Source: Polyodon spathula
Taxonomy: Eukaryota > Chordata > Actinopteri > Acipenseriformes > Polyodontidae
Length of the DNA: 64,000 bases
Assembly (NCBI RefSeq): GCF_017654505.1
Contig: NC_054538.1
Span: 27,637,743-27,701,742, forward strand
Direction: 5' to 3'
The notes beneath the pieces are model-generated. The model saw nothing but the letters and a program-made list of their open reading frames with translations, did not search any database and had not been told where the DNA came from. Each line of letters starts with the position of its first letter. Position 1 is the stretch's first letter. This document shows positions 12,490 to 24,529 of the stretch, piece after piece. The translations under genes were made by a program, and so were the position numbers.

Positions 12490-13605
12490 TTATATAGCTG
12501 AGAGATGAGCAGAATTTTTGCCTGTGGAAAACACTCATAGTTTTCCTCTGGCAGGTGGCAAGCTATGTTAAAAGGGGTGTGTTTAACCTACAGCAGTTTC
12601 AATTGCTATTTTCATCTTGTGGTACAAAGGCTTGTTTTGACAGATCTTTGTTTTGGGTTGCTTCTGGTGTAGAGATAGGTCAGGGATAGCTATGCTAAGA
12701 GTCAAAAAGAATCAACTGCTATGTAAGTAAACAAATCTTGATAGAGGCCACTGTGGTGGCTGTTTGTAGAAAACACCCATATTCATCTATATAACTAGAT
12801 AAAAAAATACCTCCATTGAAGACACCTCATTGCTTTCGCCAAATTGTACTGTGACATAGGGTCTAGATTATGAATTATTTGACTGAGATTTGTATCATTA
12901 TTAGACTAGTGATAAGGTATCATGTCACACAATCGCCTCAGTACATGTCAATACTTTAGCTACAGTGTGAGCTGAAACTCAAGGACAAAATGTATTCTGA
13001 GGTGCACTTTGCACTCCACAGTGTCGAATAGGCCTAAATGTGTAGTTATATTGCAGACATAAAATCCTTTTATGACATGTAACAGAGTTAAGTGTAATAT
13101 TTTGGTTGAATGGTACCGTACTGCAAACGTGTAAGTGACACCATCCGGAGACCTTTTTTCCAGTTCATCACACATAAAGGCCCATAAAAAAGTATATTAT
13201 TGTGTGTATATATATATATACACACACACAGACAAATAGATAGATAGACATATAAAAATGTAATATTATATGGGTCAAAATATATTACCACACAATAATA
13301 TGTCTTAAGTTGGTTCTGAGCTATAATACACAAGTGTCACATATTTTTGTGTTGTAATATATTCTGACCTACATTATTATTTTATATATTCTATGTTTCT
13401 TAAACTTGCATCTACTTTCTTGTGCGATATTGCTAATACTATAGAGACCGTTATTGAGAATTATATTGGAACTTCGAAGTAATATTTAAAATTGCGTTTT
13501 ACAAATTACAACAAAAAATGGAGACGTAGCTATAATATTGTTGTTCAATCCAAAAGATTTACTGAAATATTGTGGAAAGCCTTCCATTATACTTGTGTAG
13601 GGTAT
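12490..13605. other. Non-coding interval
   Basis: No supported gene. It includes a compound TG/TA/CA/GATA microsatellite at 13201-13252. Confidence 0.5.
13201..13252. repeat. Compound TG/TA/CA plus ATAG microsatellite
   Basis: TGTGTG, then (TA)n, then (CA)n, then ATAG-type repeats in 52 bp. Confidence 0.9.
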
Positions 13606-14344
13606 TGTGACAGGGTAGCTGAGGGTTGACGCTCCAAGACCAGACAGCTGGTAGAGACAACACAGACAGGTATTCGGGTGAAAAGCGCACTGCGACAGCG
13701 TTTTTATTTAATATTTAAACAAAAAAACACAGCTCATGGAGCAAAATAGAAGTTTGAACAAAAACAAATCACGAACACAGAACAACAAATCAATACCTTG
13801 CTGGTCTGCCCAGCACGAGTAGCAATTGCTTGCTTTCTTTTTACTTTCTGTTTCATTTTCTTTACCTCGTTCTCCCGTACCTACTCTCTGTACAAGCCAC
13901 CTTGAACACGGAAAGCTGCAGGCTTATACACTTGTGACCATTAACATTAAATGAATCAATTTCAGAGATGTCACATTCTACACAGGGTTTTAGTTTGCGT
14001 GGATAACAGTCAATAATCACAGACTGCAGACCATGCATTCCCACGAGCTGTCAGGCAGAGATGAGCTGCTAGACAGACAACATTTAAACCAAACAATAAG
14101 AATAAAACCGTGTATTTTTTACTAACGCAAAATACATTTCCTTTTTACATTACAACGCACAGTTTTCTTAAACGCAAAATACATTTAAAACATACACTCT
14201 AAAATAAACATAAAAAATACATTTCTATTTTAAATAATACAATGCATTCACCTGTGCTTAAACAAACAACACATTTATTTGCATGCAGGACTTTGCCCTG
14301 CCCCATCTAAATTACGTGCAGGGCTTTCCTGCCCTGCCAAAACA
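13606..14344 (-). mobile_element. Solo LTR, minus strand
   Basis: Read on the minus strand it begins TGTTTTGGCAGGGCAGGAAAG and ends CTACCCTGTCACA, giving the TG...CA ends of an LTR. A TATA-like GTGTATAAGCC lies at about 13918-13932, and an AATAAA lies on the minus strand near 13704-13709. Its layout parallels the LTRs at 41182-41795 and 48821-49464. They share the GGCAGG/GCAGGAAAGCCCTGC start, the TATAAGC..GCAGCT promoter core and the AACAAA/AAATAAA-rich transcribed part. No coding sequence adjoins it, so it is probably a recombination product. I found no clean target duplication. Confidence 0.65.
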
Positions 14345-16379
14345 CATTTGCGGTTAACCCTTTTGAATATGCTGCTACAAAGCATAACTGATGATTATAT
14401 TGAGAGTCACAGTATTTAGTCGATGGCATTTAATTTAACAGTCCTTATTCTTCTGGCAGTCTTTGAAAATAAAAAAGATGTATTAGTAACCTTCTAACAA
14501 CCTAATCATGTATTACATAAACATGTCACTTTGAAAAATGTTATTGGGTTGCCCAGCTAAACTTTTTTTTTTTTTCCATACCCTTTGGAGAATGTTTCTT
14601 ATCCTGCTGCTAGACCAGTGGTCGCTAAGCAAAGCAGTGTGCTGCTTCTTAGAGTCTTAAGTAATGGAAAAAGTGCTAGAGTTTATGCAGCTTTTCAAAA
14701 CATGGACCGGTGCCAGGACAAGAAAGAAAGAGAGAAAGAGAGGGAGTGAGAGAAAAGAAGCAAGTGGAAACTTAGGCTAGTGATTATTTTTTTCTTTTTT
14801 TTTTTACTAGATGGGTATTTCCAAGGCTCAAAAAACAAATCAACTGAGCTTAAAAAGAGCAACATTTACCTTAGTCAGCAAGCATTACATTGTAAACTGT
14901 TTGATGGTATGTATCAAGATCTGTTTGTGTGTTTCTGTCTGACAACAAGTCATCATGTTAGAAGGAAATGCTGTTTTCATCAGTGACAGTCAACCAAATT
15001 GTCATAGGGGAGGCTTATGTCTTGTCAGGTTCATAAACAAGCATTTGAAATAAAAACTTTTAAAGAAATTATATATTATGTTTCCAGCTTGAAACTGAAC
15101 ATCACCAAATATTTAATCTTTGTATATTTAATTTTACAAATCCACCTCATACTTTATAGTCTTGCTTTAATGATGTTTGCTAAACTTCTAAGAAATGCAC
15201 ATAGTGTCTGGTGTACATTTTGCAGGTTCCACTATATGGAAGGGCAGAAAAAAACTTAAAAACAAAAAGGAATTGCTTTAAAAAAAAAATGATGAAAATG
15301 TCACTATGATACAGAACTCAGACACAGAGACACATTTGTAGGAGAATTCTGAACTGTTTCCAGCTCTTCGAGAAAGAAACAAGCTGCAGGCTAAAAGATA
15401 GTTGGGGTTTTTCAAGACCTTTGAGGCTATGGGCCTAATGGCAACTATGAAAATAAATCTGAACATTTCTTCCAAGCAAAACGTACTTGGGGTAAAGGTT
15501 CCTGCTTACACTAACGAATCCCAGACTGTTACCACTCTTATTATGAAGGACACTCAAAAATGTAACAACACCAGATTAAAAGATACAAACATGGCAAAGA
15601 AAGCCACCCAGTCCCTTGGGCTGTGCAGTCATAAGGGTCACGTAGTGCAACTGAATTGTCATTCAAGACCATTTGGTATGGAAGTTTCCACATTATTTGT
15701 AACAATAATTGCTCCAGCAACGTATTGCATCATCTAGTACCAAAATGCAGTCCCAAAAATGATGTATAGTGATTTCAGATAATAAGGCTAAAAGACAGTA
15801 GCCATATTGTTTTTTTTTTCAGTAGTGCAGTTATTAATGACAATGAGACAGTTTCTATGGAAATAGAAAAGTAAGTCTCATCCTTTTCTCACTCTATTTT
15901 GGTAGTACTTTTAGTGTTTCCATGTAGTTTTCTTTTAGCCAGAGAAATTCTTGTTCCAAATGCAAATGACCTAATTAATATTAAAATACGGGAAGGCATA
16001 TTTAAATGGTCTCAAGCGATTACAGATATCATACAGCTTTGTTAAACTGGGTTTCCACAAAGTTGTAAGTCTGTGGCTACCGAAAAAAATTAATAAAAAA
16101 AAAACTACATGAAACAAGACAAAAACCGAGATATCGTTACACAAATCCAAAAAAACCTAAAAGCATTCTATAAGAAAGCAAGGTGTGCTATCCTTGCATT
16201 ATTTGCTAAACATTTTTTGACTGCATATGTATTATAAACCTATATGCATACATACACTGCTGTGCAAATGTCTTAGACATGTTGCATCTTTCTACTCTGA
16301 TGTGTCGCAAATAACGCTGAATCAGCTAGGCTGGTCAGTAAAACATTGAATCCTTTTATATGGAGAATCTCAATAGCTA
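14345..16379. other. Non-coding interval
   Basis: No supported gene. The longest frame (111 codons, 15402-15737) shows no recognised domain. A polypurine stretch of A/G lies near 14720-14762. At about 16253-16290, GCTGTGCAAATGTCTTAGACA resembles the end of a Tc1/mariner-type element common in fish, but no partner end is visible. Confidence 0.45.
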
Positions 16380-17041
16380 AGGCTTATGGTTCATCAACTG
16401 ACTCAGATTCAGTTGTATTGAGTTTGCCCACTAATGATGATAAACAAACTACAAATTAGGTGCCTGCTGATATGAAAAACAATAAGTTTTGCCCCCCTAC
16501 TGTATTCTGGATGAATGGCATCCCTTCTAAAGTGTCTCCATGTGAGCAGAAAGAAGTGTATAGTAACAATGTGTACATACCCAGAACTATTGTACATGGT
16601 GCAGAAGTAACCCTGACACATAAATTAAAACATAATATTCTTGTTATTGTGCATGTAATATGTGCCAAAGCAAGTCATCAGCGACTGGGCTCAGACTTTG
16701 TCCGGCATGCAGTCATTTGGCTAAACACTGTAGAATCTGTTTGAATGCAATGATTCTGTAGGAGTTTCTTTCTCTCATTTAAATGTAAACCCAAAAGATA
16801 TTAAGAGGATTGAATGCATGAGTTGTGAAAGGGTCACTTAGTAAAATGGGCGCATCTGGGAAAATTAGAATGTGAGGAAGGTGTCCCTACTAAGTGTGTA
16901 CAAGTGTCTTGTAAGTATGAAGTCAAGGCCATGGTGACTCACACCTGTGATGCGAGACGATGGATTCGAGAGCCTATTATCGTGTTCACTGAGCCTACCC
17001 GAGTGGAACCTGAGACCGAAGTGGAGTCTTGCTGGGAGTGA
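16380..17041 (+). pseudogene. Unidentified decayed coding stretches ahead of an LTR-like segment
   Basis: Two long open stretches lie in tandem. The first (about 16460-16744, 94 codons from its ATG) is Cys- and Val-rich and can be read upstream to about 16380 through one stop. The second is open from 16829 to the stop at 17039-17041 (70 codons). It is Cys-rich near its start, is highly charged and Glu/Pro-rich near its end, and ends ESCWE. A short hydrophobic frame (INAIICVIILCIVCIIF) follows near 17080-17140 and could be a membrane segment. I do not recognise the family. Because an LTR-like segment lies about 1 kb downstream, a retroviral 3' gene (envelope or accessory) is possible but unproven. 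Described as broken; function unknown. Confidence 0.35.
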
Positions 17042-18100
17042 GCTGAAACCCCGGACATGGATTGGAGAATTTAAAATGAAATGTATTAATGCAATAATAT
17101 GTGTTATAATCCTTTGTATTGTTTGTATAATCTTTAGTTTGGAAAATTGTGTAAGTGTGTAATCAAAAGTAATGCTTAATGCTGTTTTAATTCTTAATTG
17201 TGAAACTTATGTATTTTCTTTATATAAAATCATGCAGTAGAAGCTGGTATAGTTTGATACAAGTGGACAGTTTTTAGGCAGTTTCTTATCAAGATGGGCT
17301 TGATTCCCAGAATTGAATGCTAAGTTTCTACAGCACCCTTTTTAGCCTAAGAAAATGTTGTTCAATATTGAAATAAGGTTTGATATGCTTGCTTTTTACT
17401 ATAAAATATTTGTGCGTGTAAGACCATATGCTTAACACTGCCTGTTATAATAATATACATGAAATTGTCTCTCATCAAGATAGGTTTACATTTAAAATAG
17501 TTAGTAATCTTGTGCCATAGGGAATAAACTGTCTAGTTTGACTCTGAGTTAAAAGATGATGCAACATAAAGGGATGTTGTTTGAAATATAAAATAAGAAT
17601 CTAAAAAGTAATAATAAAAAAAGTAATTTTAAGAAAAAGAATAGAATATAGGTTTTAAGAAAGTAAAAACTTTATAACTTGCTGTAAGCCTGTCTTGAAG
17701 TCATGCCAGAAAGTAAAGGGATAGTTGGCATGAAGAGCGGAGTTCTCTTATCTAACAGCGTCAAGGTTAGAGTGTCTTCTCGCCATAGAAAAATTGGAAA
17801 AAACTTTGATTATCGCTGGAAATTGGAAAGCTAAGCGCACAACTAGAAAACTGGTTTTAGCTGTTTTGTGTGCAGCTGAAAAAAATAGGAGGTCGTCCGC
17901 AGTTCAGCTGAATTCGTGCTGTTAGGAAACTCATAGGACAGAGACATTACAATCTTACACTTAAATAAAAAACAAGTAGATTATCCATGAAGAGAAACTC
18001 TATATTGGGAAAAACATAAGATGGAAGTTCCCTATAATATCTGTTAAGCACACGCCTGTAAAGAGAGAAGGAAAACTAATTACTAATTTGAAGAATAGAA
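17042..18100. other. Non-coding interval between coding remnant and LTR-like segment
   Basis: AT-rich, with several purine-rich runs (near 17625-17665 and 18060-18075) that could be polypurine tracts if this is an endogenous retrovirus. No gene is supported. Confidence 0.35.
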
Positions 18101-18840
18101 TGGCATGAGGGAATATATTATTAGACATTAATACATATAATCAATATAATCATAACTAATAGTGTTGTATATATTTCAGACAACATTCATATATTCAAAA
18201 TAATATTATTTTCTTTGTTTCACCTAGCTTTTTAGATAGAGGAGGGGTCGAGAAATGAGCGGGTGAGATCATGATTGGATGTGTAGACCAGGTGTCATAT
18301 CTTGAAAAATTGCTGACACAAGGCTCTAAATTTTTGGGCTGTTGTGTGCCAAAGAGATAAGAATTGGACTTGATAAAGATTCTCCATGTATTCCTATGGA
18401 GACGAATCCTATAAAAACTCACACTTTTTGCAAAGGGGCACCACATTCAAGACCTTTGCTTGACAGGGTGAAGTGGTCCATCACTTGCAGATCTCCACCA
18501 GACTGATTCCTTTGTTCACGATACTTTTCCTTATAATAGGAGGTAAGCATATTACTAACATATAATAGGAGGTAAGCATATTACTAACATTATTATGTCT
18601 TACATATATTGGTTGCATTGCTATAAGGTTTTGAAACTATGTTTTGGTTTTAAGACAGCGTTATATTGAATGAAACTGAAATATAGAAGTGGGTGCTTAT
18701 AAACTACTTGTGTTGGAATTTGGAGGTCTGATCAACCTACCTTTTTCCAAATATTAAAAGCATTTTAATAAACCGAAGGAGCATTGCTCTGATTCGTAAA
18801 ACTTAAAATGAATGAGTCTTGAGTGTCTTTCTTTTCGATT
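18100..18840 (+). mobile_element. LTR-like segment (possible endogenous retrovirus 3' LTR)
   Basis: A TATA box in CCTATAAAAACTCAC lies near 18408-18422. About 350 bp downstream is AATAAACCG near 18767-18775, followed by a GT/T-rich stretch (GAGTCTTGAGTGTC). This is the order U3 promoter, R, poly(A) signal, U5. Two AGGTAAGC sequences that look like splice donors lie between them, in a 29-bp tandem duplication. Both ends are approximate: I could not find TG/CA ends with a duplication or a second LTR in the window. Confidence 0.4.
18532..18589 (+). repeat. Perfect 29-bp tandem duplication
   Basis: The unit 18532-18560 is repeated exactly at 18561-18589. Each copy contains AGGAGGTAAGC, a good match to a splice-donor consensus. 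The perfect identity implies a recent duplication. Confidence 0.9.
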
Positions 18841-19077
18841 AAATAAAGGTTATATGGACTTACTTACAGCTCATCCAGTGCTCGAACATAAACCACTAGG
18901 AGTTTACAACATCTCTGTCCTCCTAACGTCTCCCCTGAGTTAAGAGTGTGCAGAGTAAACAGAAAATAAATAAGACAGAATAAAAAGAGTATGTGAAAAT
19001 CTGCGAAACGCAGCAGACGTGACAGATGCATTGTGAGCATCAACAATTTATTCAAAGCCTCCACTAGTGTTTTCTAC

Positions 19078-19362
19078 AATTATAACAACCTTGACTTGAA
19101 TAAAGAAGGAAAAACATTGAGTGAAATAGCTTGCATCACTTGATTTTCAAGGTGTGATATCCAAAGCTTAATCAACAAGTGCAGAGAAATATCATCTGTA
19201 ATTGACAAGCCCTGGACTGGAAGCCCCAGAAAGCTGTCTAACAAGGATAAGCAATATTTGAAGATAATATCCTTAAGGAATAGAAAGAAGACAAGCGTTG
19301 AATAGACAACAGAACTGGCAGAAGACAAAGGTGTCGTTGTCCATCCATCAACAGTTCAAAGC
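19078..19362 (+). pseudogene. Tc1-like transposase, N-terminal DNA-binding part
   Basis: The plus-strand translation has the paired helix-turn-helix signature of Tc1 transposases. It reads KEGKTLSEIA near 19105-19135, the GRPRK-like motif as TGSPRKLSNKD near 19215-19250, KIISLRNRKKTS near 19260-19295, and TELAEDKGVVVHPSTV near 19310-19355. Stop codons interrupt it. The catalytic DDE part does not follow on this strand; instead the next Tc1 segment appears inverted from 19528. Non-functional. Confidence 0.75.
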
Positions 19363-19528
19363 ACCTTTGACCATTGTGCCATAGTCCAATGTCTGGGTTC
19401 TTGTGCAAATTTTTATTTTAGTCTTGTTCCCCTTTCTAAACAAAGGTATTGTTACTGCAACACAAGCTTTAAGTCCTGATTTCAAGAGTGACCTTTGTAC
19501 TGTTGATTTGATGGACAACGACACCTGT
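19363..19528 (-). pseudogene. Tc1-like transposase, inverted middle part
   Basis: Within the minus-strand frame 19348-19599 the translation reads STVQRSLLKSGLKACVAV, then PLFRKGNKTK, then GTMVKGAL. These are the residues that normally follow the helix-turn-helix region in Tc1 transposases. The codons for the VVVHPSTVQ region occur twice, once on plus (19331-19362) and once on minus (19528-19494). The two parts therefore overlap by about 32 bp as an inverted duplication. The DDE core is missing. Confidence 0.7.
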
Positions 19529-20289
19529 TTTCTGTTTTTATTATGAATGTACATACTGAATGTGTTCTTAAAAACTATTACACGTGTAGAGAGATACAAT
19601 GTATGATAGGTATGATAGATATAAATTATAAATTAGGTATGACTTAATTGATGTCACTTTTTTCTGTCGTAATTCTGAAATTAACAAAGTCAATCCACAG
19701 GGTTTTTGAGAACAAAACCTGAAAATTACAGAATTGTAGCTTTTGTACTTTTTAAAATATACACTTTTTTGTAAGTTGACATACTTCTTCTGCTTCTGTG
19801 AGCTGCAACCGTGGTTTTAAAGCAACAGGCACCCAAAAATTAATTTTCTCATTTTCTTGAACATAAATATTTATATTTCTGCAATAGAAGCAACTAGAAA
19901 CTCAAATGTTTTGGTATCAGACTAACAGTGTCTGAGTGTGTACCGAGTTTTAAGCACTTGGCTGTTTATGTTCAGATGCAGAACCTATGCAGACATGGAG
20001 TTCTGCACTGCATGTGCTTTCAGGGTCAAACACAGGCTCTTTGGACAGATAAGACCGTAGTACATCTAATGAGACCCCTGTTTCCCCAAGCCTTGCAGGG
20101 CTACTGGGTCAATAAGAGGCCAACACCTCTCCCATTCAGCTCTATAGCAAAGTGAAACACCATGTATACTATGCCCTCAGACTCGGAATGTCCCAGTAGG
20201 CTGAAATTCGGCACAAAGTATCAAGATGACATGTACATAATAAATCCAAAAGCTCCAGAGCTATGCTTAGACAGCTGTCAATTAAATTG

Positions 20290-20336
20290 AGGTGAGGCGA
20301 GTTGAGGCGAGTTGAGGCGAGGCCCCCCCCCCCCCC
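20290..20336 (+). repeat. GTTGAGGCGA minisatellite followed by poly-C
   Basis: About three copies of the 10-bp unit G(T/G)TGAGGCGA are followed by 14 consecutive C at 20323-20336. Confidence 0.85.
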
Positions 20337-22993
20337 AGACATTTAACTTCATATCTAAGCAATCCTGTCAATGGTCCAGACGTGAAAGTTCTCTGTCTCA
20401 AATTTCAGAAGGATCCGTACGGGAACATACATTACATCCCAAAAGGACGACCTAGGAAGTGCGTAAAATTACCACTTTCAAACAGGCTAGGAATATCGTA
20501 GGAAGCTCATTCAAACACTTCTGAACTCGGCACAAACACTCAACAAGTCTGGTCCAAAAAGTCCGAAATATTGGTTTGACCCTACACCAAAAAATGTCTC
20601 CAACTTCCCAAAAGTATTCATACCAGTGTGTGTCTGGGGCTGAAAAAGTATTTTTTTGAAGTGGGTGGCAGCGGGTGGCCCAGTTATCAATGAAACAGAA
20701 TCACAGCCTCAATCAAGTCACAGGATAAAAAACTAGAGTGAATGTGATTCACAATCAACACTTTTCCAAAAAAAAAAGAGACAAAAATCAAAAATCAAAA
20801 AACGGAAAACGAAGAGGCTTTTGTAGATGTTGATTTTTTTCCTTATTGGTCAAAAAAGCTTGCCTATAGGATTGCTTATTAAGGCCTTCAGTTATAGTAG
20901 AAAGTTACGCGAGGTTACTTCACAAGCAGGATTTTCAGTGCTCAAGTCTCGTAAGCATAATGTACAACAACAATAATGTACAAATGAAAACATTTGAGAC
21001 TTCTGGCACATATTATCAGATTAAATCCATTCTATTGGTAGTTGCACTTTGAAGGCTAGAACAGGTCTATGTTTAATGTAATTTAGTTCAGCAAACAGAA
21101 TTATCTGCTGACTCAGGATTTCTTCAAAAAGTTTCCATCCTAATATAATCTGTATTCTTCCTCAATAATAACAATATTTCCCACTCTTAGTTTCTATGTG
21201 TCGTTTTCTTTTCTCAAAGCAATCCTCCTGACAATTTTTGCTATCTAAATACGATTCAGAAAGCAACACACTCATTGTCATATCCCATCAAACAATAATA
21301 CAAAAAAAAAAATCTAAACAATACTGCCTAAAACAGATTGCTGGCGGATCAAATTCTCTGTCAAAACATTTTCTCTCTAATTATCTGTACATGAAGTAGA
21401 AACTAAAACCAAAAACCTTGAACCAAATCTTTCTCCTGTGAATTCTATTCATCTCCTAATAGGCAAACAATCTCCAGTGCTTGGGTCACTAGGCAAATCT
21501 ACAATCCAAAGAAATATTCCACTTGAGAGACACATTTTAGACTGTGTGGAGCTTACATGTAGATACACTATAATGTATGTATAATAACAGGACTAACAAG
21601 TTCAAATAAGGCAATGATTTGAATTCTTCTTAGACCCTAGTCTGACTTACTGGCTTTTAACATGCATAGCATCTTTACTAAATCAAAAAAACAAGTCTTA
21701 AAATAAATTTTATCTTGTGCTTTACAGACTTCTCCCTCAAAAATGGCAATAATTTAATGCTTCCTTTGTCTTTTTTTTTAAATATTTTTTGAACCTAACT
21801 GTTAAATGATATAATCTTTATATAATCTAAAGATATTCAACCTTTGAATATGCCTGTGTTTTTTTTTTCTCCTTTGCCTGAAGAAGTTTTTTATTTTTTT
21901 TTAAAGATATAAAAACAAAATTAGCTAGTTAACCCCTTAAACAAAGTGGGAAAATACAACATAACATATCCTGAAGATAAACAACATAAAATAAAAATAA
22001 CAATTAATAGCTGACTAACTTTCAGTTGCTAAACTTGCAGAGCTGGCTTTCATGGATTAGTGGTTTCTTTTATGCACGGTTTGCTTTAATCAGGAAAACT
22101 GGAAAAATCAATCATTTATTTGTAAAGTGATGTTTCAAATATTATTCCACAATCTTCTAAATTATAATTGTTCAAAATTTAGACCAGCAGTTCCCCTCCC
22201 TTCTGAACCCCTGCCTTAGAATGACAGTACTGTCCTAGTTTGAACAGAGGCTTCCGTCTCACATCTCTTCTGTGGCTTTACACACAAGTCAAAACCACGC
22301 AGGGGAGGTCTATTTTAATAATCGCAAACGCAGCAGACTTGGTGTCAGTTTTTTTTTTTTAATCATAACATATATTGTCAGCATGACAACTATTTTCAAG
22401 GAAAGTGTAAAGCATGGTACATTTGCTATCTAATGTCTACTGTCACAGTAGATGGGGTCAAATATTCAAAAGAGATGCAAGTTTCACAAGTACAGTTTCA
22501 GGGATTTCAGTTACATTTTCCCCCTCAATTCCGCCTTAGTGTCTGTGAGTGACATTTTAAAGAAGAAAACAACAAAAAACTTGCACATTATTTATTTATT
22601 TTAGCTCTGGAGGATGGATTATGAATAATTATGCAAGTCCACCTGCAAGTGTGAAATTAAAAAAATATATACTTTCCAGAAATCACAATGTTGGGGGAAA
22701 ATTTATTGCATGTGTTTGACTTCACTTAACTGATTAGCAAACAAGCAAAAATACTATTTAAATACTATTGATCCCTATCAAGAGGAAGCTTAGTTTAAAT
22801 GAACTTTATCTCTAGTTGTTCAGAAAGTGGCAAGAACTAAATATTATTATAATTATTAAATATGTATCAAAAAATAAATACCTGTGTCTCTATAATGTCT
22901 GCAGCTTCAACTGTGTCAACAGAGAATGCTGGTGTCCCAGGTAAGTTCTCATATTCAGATACTGGTACAGTCAAGACAGTCTGTTTGAGACAA

Positions 22994-23612
22994 CCTTCCT
23001 CTGTTAAAGTGATTGGCTCTGAGGCAGGTCCTCCACCAGTGGATTTGGCAGATTTTCAAATCTGAGAAGTTTTTCTTTAACTTAAATTTCAAATCATAAT
23101 ATATCTTTTTAAAAATATCATCTATATCCCCTGGAACAGTTAAACAGCATTCACGTAATCTGGGGAGCGAGTGAAAGCCAGGTGAAGACAAAACTGCCTG
23201 GATGGGGCATTAAAACAGTGTATAAGAGTATAATCAGATGTTTCTTATTGATTTAGTGTCCCTTCCAGATGATTAATATGTAGACTACAATGACAGAGTT
23301 ATTGTGTGGTATATCTTTTTAATGGTTTTTACACTGTTTGGAACCAAACCTTATTTTGTTGCTTTTTTCAATTTTAATCAGCTATTATTATAACCTTTCA
23401 GTAAAGGTGCCCTTTCTATGCTTTTGAACACTTTGAGCCATTGTCTCATGTTGTACACAAGTACACCTGCATCAGCTGGGTGTTGTCTGGTTGAGAGTCA
23501 TTTCCTGTTTAGATTCATTGAAATGTATTCCGTGCCTGGTACACTCCTAACCTCTATGAGAATTGTTTTGAACACCCTTTCTCTGTCAAAGTGATCAGCC
23601 CTGAGGCAGGTC
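22994..23612 (+). repeat. Diverged direct repeat, two 37-bp copies
   Basis: 22994-23030 and 23576-23612 match at 32 of 37 positions without gaps, and all five differences are transitions. The copies lie about 580 bp apart. What they belong to is unknown. Confidence 0.7.
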
Positions 23613-23719
23613 AGAGCCTTGCGATATTAACAATTACTCTGTAACTCTTCTGATTTCAGTCTTGTGAATATAAGCAGACTTGCATAAAATTAGCATATAT
23701 GCGCTAAATCTTTGAATAG

Positions 23720-24059
23720 GTGCATTTACACTGCCATTTCTGATCCTGATCAAATGCATTGGTAGCATTTGATTCTGTCAGTGTAAACGCTCTACCAGCT
23801 CCAGTTCCAGCATGCACTGCGGTGCAGTGATGTCCTTTGTTTTGAAGATGGGCGCCAGACTGAAACATTTCCTCCAGCGTATATGCATACATACGAATCT
23901 AGCAATATATTTATTTCACTTAAATAGTACTTCAAAATAAACAAATTATCCATTACCGTAACAGTCATAAGCGATGTTATTATTGATTGGGTTAAAAAAA
24001 TAATATTACTTACTACAAACATTATTACTAACAAAAGATATTATCACAAGAGTGATCTG

Positions 24060-24107
<48 letters not shown>

Positions 24108-24529
24108 AGTACAAGTACTGGGTTGCATTTTGTCTTAATTGTGTATAATTTGCGATTAACATTTCAGCTTAATTCAACCATAGCTTCTCACAGTCAAAAG
24201 TCAATAGACTTTCTTTCACAGCACAAAAGTTTACACAGGAGTAATGTTTTTGTTTGCATCTTTTTAAAACATGTACTTTGATGTCTTGTTTGAATAACAA
24301 CCTTCAGAACTTTGCCCCCCCGCCCCCCAAATAGATTTTTCCCCCAATGAACTATACATAACATAGGTAAAATAACTCTTACAATCTTATGCTCTAAGTG
24401 TGCATGCGAAGCCCTCAGGCTGCGTGAAAGTTGATCCTGATCGAATGGCTGTGTAAACACAACACCACTGATCATGATCAAATGTACCGATACATTTGAT
24501 CCAGATCAGATATGGCAGTGTAAATGCAC
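23720..24529. mobile_element. Non-autonomous DNA transposon, 810 bp with about 60-bp inverted ends
   Basis: The left end GTGCATTTACACTGCCAT (23720 on) and right end ATGGCAGTGTAAATGCAC (to 24529) are exact reverse complements over the first 18 bases. The match continues, with mismatches, for about 60 bp. Each end contains a subterminal self-complementary block (TCAAATGCAT...AGCATTTGA on the left). No transposase is seen inside. A run of 45 G lies near the middle. No clean target duplication was found, so PIF/Harbinger versus hAT versus other cannot be decided. Confidence 0.75.
24061..24105 (+). repeat. Poly-G tract of 45 bases
   Basis: Forty-five consecutive G inside the 23720-24529 element, flanked by ATCTGC and ACAGTAC. 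It could fold as a G-quadruplex on the plus strand. Its length may be affected by sequencing or assembly. Confidence 0.85.

Larger units (their letters stand above)
19600..23719. other. Long non-coding interval
   Basis: No supported gene. Open frames of up to about 80 codons show no domains. It holds the GC-rich minisatellite at 20290-20336, a diverged direct repeat (22994 and 23576), and many short A/T runs. The segment around 20160-20640 is GC-richer and repeat-like but unidentified. Confidence 0.45.

Noticed and set aside
16253..16300. Tc1/mariner element
   Set aside because: Only one terminus-like word is visible, with no second end and no TA pair, so I did not list it as an element.
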